A stretch of 6,837 bases of DNA from Mycoplasma sp. CAG:877 (GTDB lineage Bacteria; Bacillota_I; Bacilli_A; RF39; UBA660). The position numbers and the translations under genes are program-made. Every line of letters starts with the position of its first letter. Position 1 is the stretch's first letter. The DNA is taken from the NCBI GenBank assembly GCA_000433455.1, contig HF992499.1, positions 144,885 through 151,721 on the forward strand, written 5' to 3'. Shown one piece after another: positions 5,667-6,837 of this stretch. The notes below the pieces were generated by a model. The model did no database searches. It saw only the letters and a program-made list of their open reading frames with translations, and was not told the origin of the DNA.

Positions 5667-5690
5667 ATGCTTTATGCATCTTTTTCTTTT
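5665..5690 (+). terminator. Terminator shared with two stop codons at a convergent junction
   Basis: AGATGC (5665-5670) pairs with GCATCT (5676-5681) around loop TTTAT, followed by TTTTCTTTT (5682-5690). It serves the + strand helD transcript: its left arm contains the end of the helD TAG, and its loop holds the TAA (5672-5674, minus strand) of the flippase. On the minus strand the bases after the hairpin are not a U tract, so it is not clearly bidirectional. Confidence 0.7.
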
Positions 5691-6837
5691 AAATGACTAT
5701 GTACTTTCCATAAGTCATATATTGTAACAACTAAAACATTAATACTAATCGCAATAATTAATCCATACATTCCAATTTTTAAATATGAAAGTCCAAATAA
5801 TAATCCTGTTCTAGTAATCATACCTAAAGTAGTCGCAATCATAGCATCACGACTTTTTCCCATCGCATCAAGTGCTGATGCTAATGGACTTTGTATGTAT
5901 TGTAATAAACATATAGGAGCAAGTATTCTCATATAAGTAACTCCTTCAGATGTATGATAAATTATTCTTAAGAAAGCCTCTGGGAATAAGATAAAAAGAA
6001 TAGTAGCTGGAATTCCAATAGCCATTGAAAAAGTAATCGCAAGTCTTATTTTCTTAGAAACACTTCTACATCTACCTTTAGAAAACTCTTTTGAAACAAC
6101 AGGTAAAAGAGCTTGTGAAATAGCTAAAGTAAAGAAAGAGGGTAGTAGTAATAATGGCATAACATATCCAGATAATATTCCATACTCTCTAGCAATATAT
6201 CCATTACTATATCCAACACTAAGTAATACTAAACTTAAAATTATTGGCTCTAAAAAGTACCCAACACTTCCAATTAATCTTCCGGTAGTATTAGGTATAC
6301 CAATTGATAAACACTCTTGTATATAGCTTTTACTAGGTCTTAAATCACTTCTTTTAATAAATGTTCCTTTAGGTAAAAATAAAAATAAAACTAAAATAGA
6401 AGCACCTTCACTAATAACATTAGAAGCAATAATATAACAAACAGCATACTGTATTCCCTTATCTATAACAAAAGGAATACCTACAATCATTAAAATAAGT
6501 CTAACAACATCCTCTAGTAAATTAGAAACAACATGTGGAACCATTCTCTCCTTACCAAAAAAATAACTTCTACAAATACTAGAAATACTAGTAAAAGGAA
6601 TTACTAAAGCAATTGCTAAAATACCATAATAAGTTAAATTATTATTAAGTAAATTATTAGAAAGAATAGGGGCAAATAATAAAATAATAAGTATTAGAAT
6701 AATATTAACTAAAAGAATAATTGGTAAAACAGAAAAAAAAAGCCTTTTGTTATTCTTAGTATCCTCAGCAATCAATTTAGCTAAAGCAACCGGCATCCCT
6801 AACTGACTTATTCCAATAAAAAGAGAAAATGTTGGTA
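5672..6837 (-). CDS. SpoVB/MurJ-like polysaccharide flippase, 5' end beyond the window
   Basis: This is an integral membrane protein of the MATE-like oligosaccharide/lipid flippase superfamily. Members move lipid-linked glycans or peptidoglycan precursors across the membrane; SpoVB acts in spore cortex formation. The frame stays open to the window edge: 13 codons (PTFSLFIGISQLG) precede the internal Met at 6796, and they continue the family's first-helix pattern '...GIPxAxxKLIAED'. That Met is therefore not the start, and about 40 residues are probably missing. The visible 387 residues hold about 11 hydrophobic segments, so the whole protein likely has about 12 rather than the 14 common in SpoVB. 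Family features are SYFFGKERMVPHVVSNLLED (visible 90-109), SIGIPNTTGRLIG (177-189) and LDAMGKS (322-328). The C-terminus is short and charged (HSHLKEKDA). It converges on helD with a 5-nt gap. Family fairly sure; whether it serves sporulation, peptidoglycan or capsule is not shown. Confidence 0.85.
   Translation of the reverse strand, partial: PTFSLFIGISQLGMPVALAKLIAEDTKNNKRLFFSVLPIILLVNIILILIILLFAPILSNNLLNNNLTYYGILAIALVIPFTSISSICRSYFFGKERMVPHVVSNLLEDVVRLILMIVGIPFVIDKGIQYAVCYIIASNVISEGASILVLFLFLPKGTFIKRSDLRPSKSYIQECLSIGIPNTTGRLIGSVGYFLEPIILSLVLLSVGYSNGYIAREYGILSGYVMPLLLLPSFFTLAISQALLPVVSKEFSKGRCRSVSKKIRLAITFSMAIGIPATILFILFPEAFLRIIYHTSEGVTYMRILAPICLLQYIQSPLASALDAMGKSRDAMIATTLGMITRTGLLFGLSYLKIGMYGLIIAISINVLVVTIYDLWKVHSHLKEKDA

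Noticed and set aside
6794..6796. ATG (minus strand) as the flippase start
   Set aside because: The frame stays open upstream to the window edge, and the extra residues continue a transmembrane helix expected in the family.

Overview
The window is strongly AT-rich DNA (roughly 30% GC by eye) with short intergenic gaps, AGGAGG-type ribosome binding sites and simple hairpin-plus-U terminators. UGA reads as a stop: tryptophan is TGG throughout and no real gene has an in-frame TGA. A HelD-type RNA polymerase recycling helicase, a SpoVB/MurJ-like flippase and a DUF4186 gene point to a low-GC Bacillota (Firmicutes) chromosome, perhaps a gut lineage related to the Mollicutes that keeps the standard code. 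The lineage is inference from composition and gene content; no marker gene is present.

Layout, left to right. (1) 1-264: the 3' end of a + strand gene whose visible part is the C-terminal half of a response-regulator receiver domain, probably the last domain of a hybrid histidine kinase. A hairpin overlaps its stop codon. (2) 302-2752: three + strand genes, namely a small DUF4186 protein, a phosphomannomutase/phosphoglucomutase (with its own extended -10 promoter candidate) and a CYTH-domain phosphohydrolase/cyclase-like protein 10 nt further on. A terminator at the last stop codon closes this unit. (3) 2870-3445: a single unrecognised 191-aa soluble protein with its own upstream AT-rich promoter region and a good terminator. 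(4) 3509-5690: a monocistronic helD-like gene with the best promoter in the window, a leader of about 92 nt that can form competing hairpins, and a terminator. (5) 5672-6837, minus strand: a SpoVB/MurJ-family multispanning flippase, convergent with helD and only 5 nt away. Its 5' end lies beyond the window.

The genes do not form one obvious pathway. The mutase makes sugar-1-phosphates for nucleotide-sugar and surface-polysaccharide precursors, and the flippase belongs to a family that moves lipid-linked glycans, so both fit envelope synthesis, but they are in different transcription units. HelD acts on RNA polymerase. The CYTH protein probably hydrolyses polyphosphate-type substrates or makes a cyclic nucleotide; its partnership with the mutase is only positional.

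I see no mobile element, CRISPR array, rRNA or tRNA. No intergenic stretch exceeds 300 bases; the longest, 3446-3635, holds a terminator, a promoter and the helD leader. I did not find a clear undescribed multi-gene system. The most interesting points are the helD leader, the unrecognised 191-aa protein and the habit of building terminators into stop codons.
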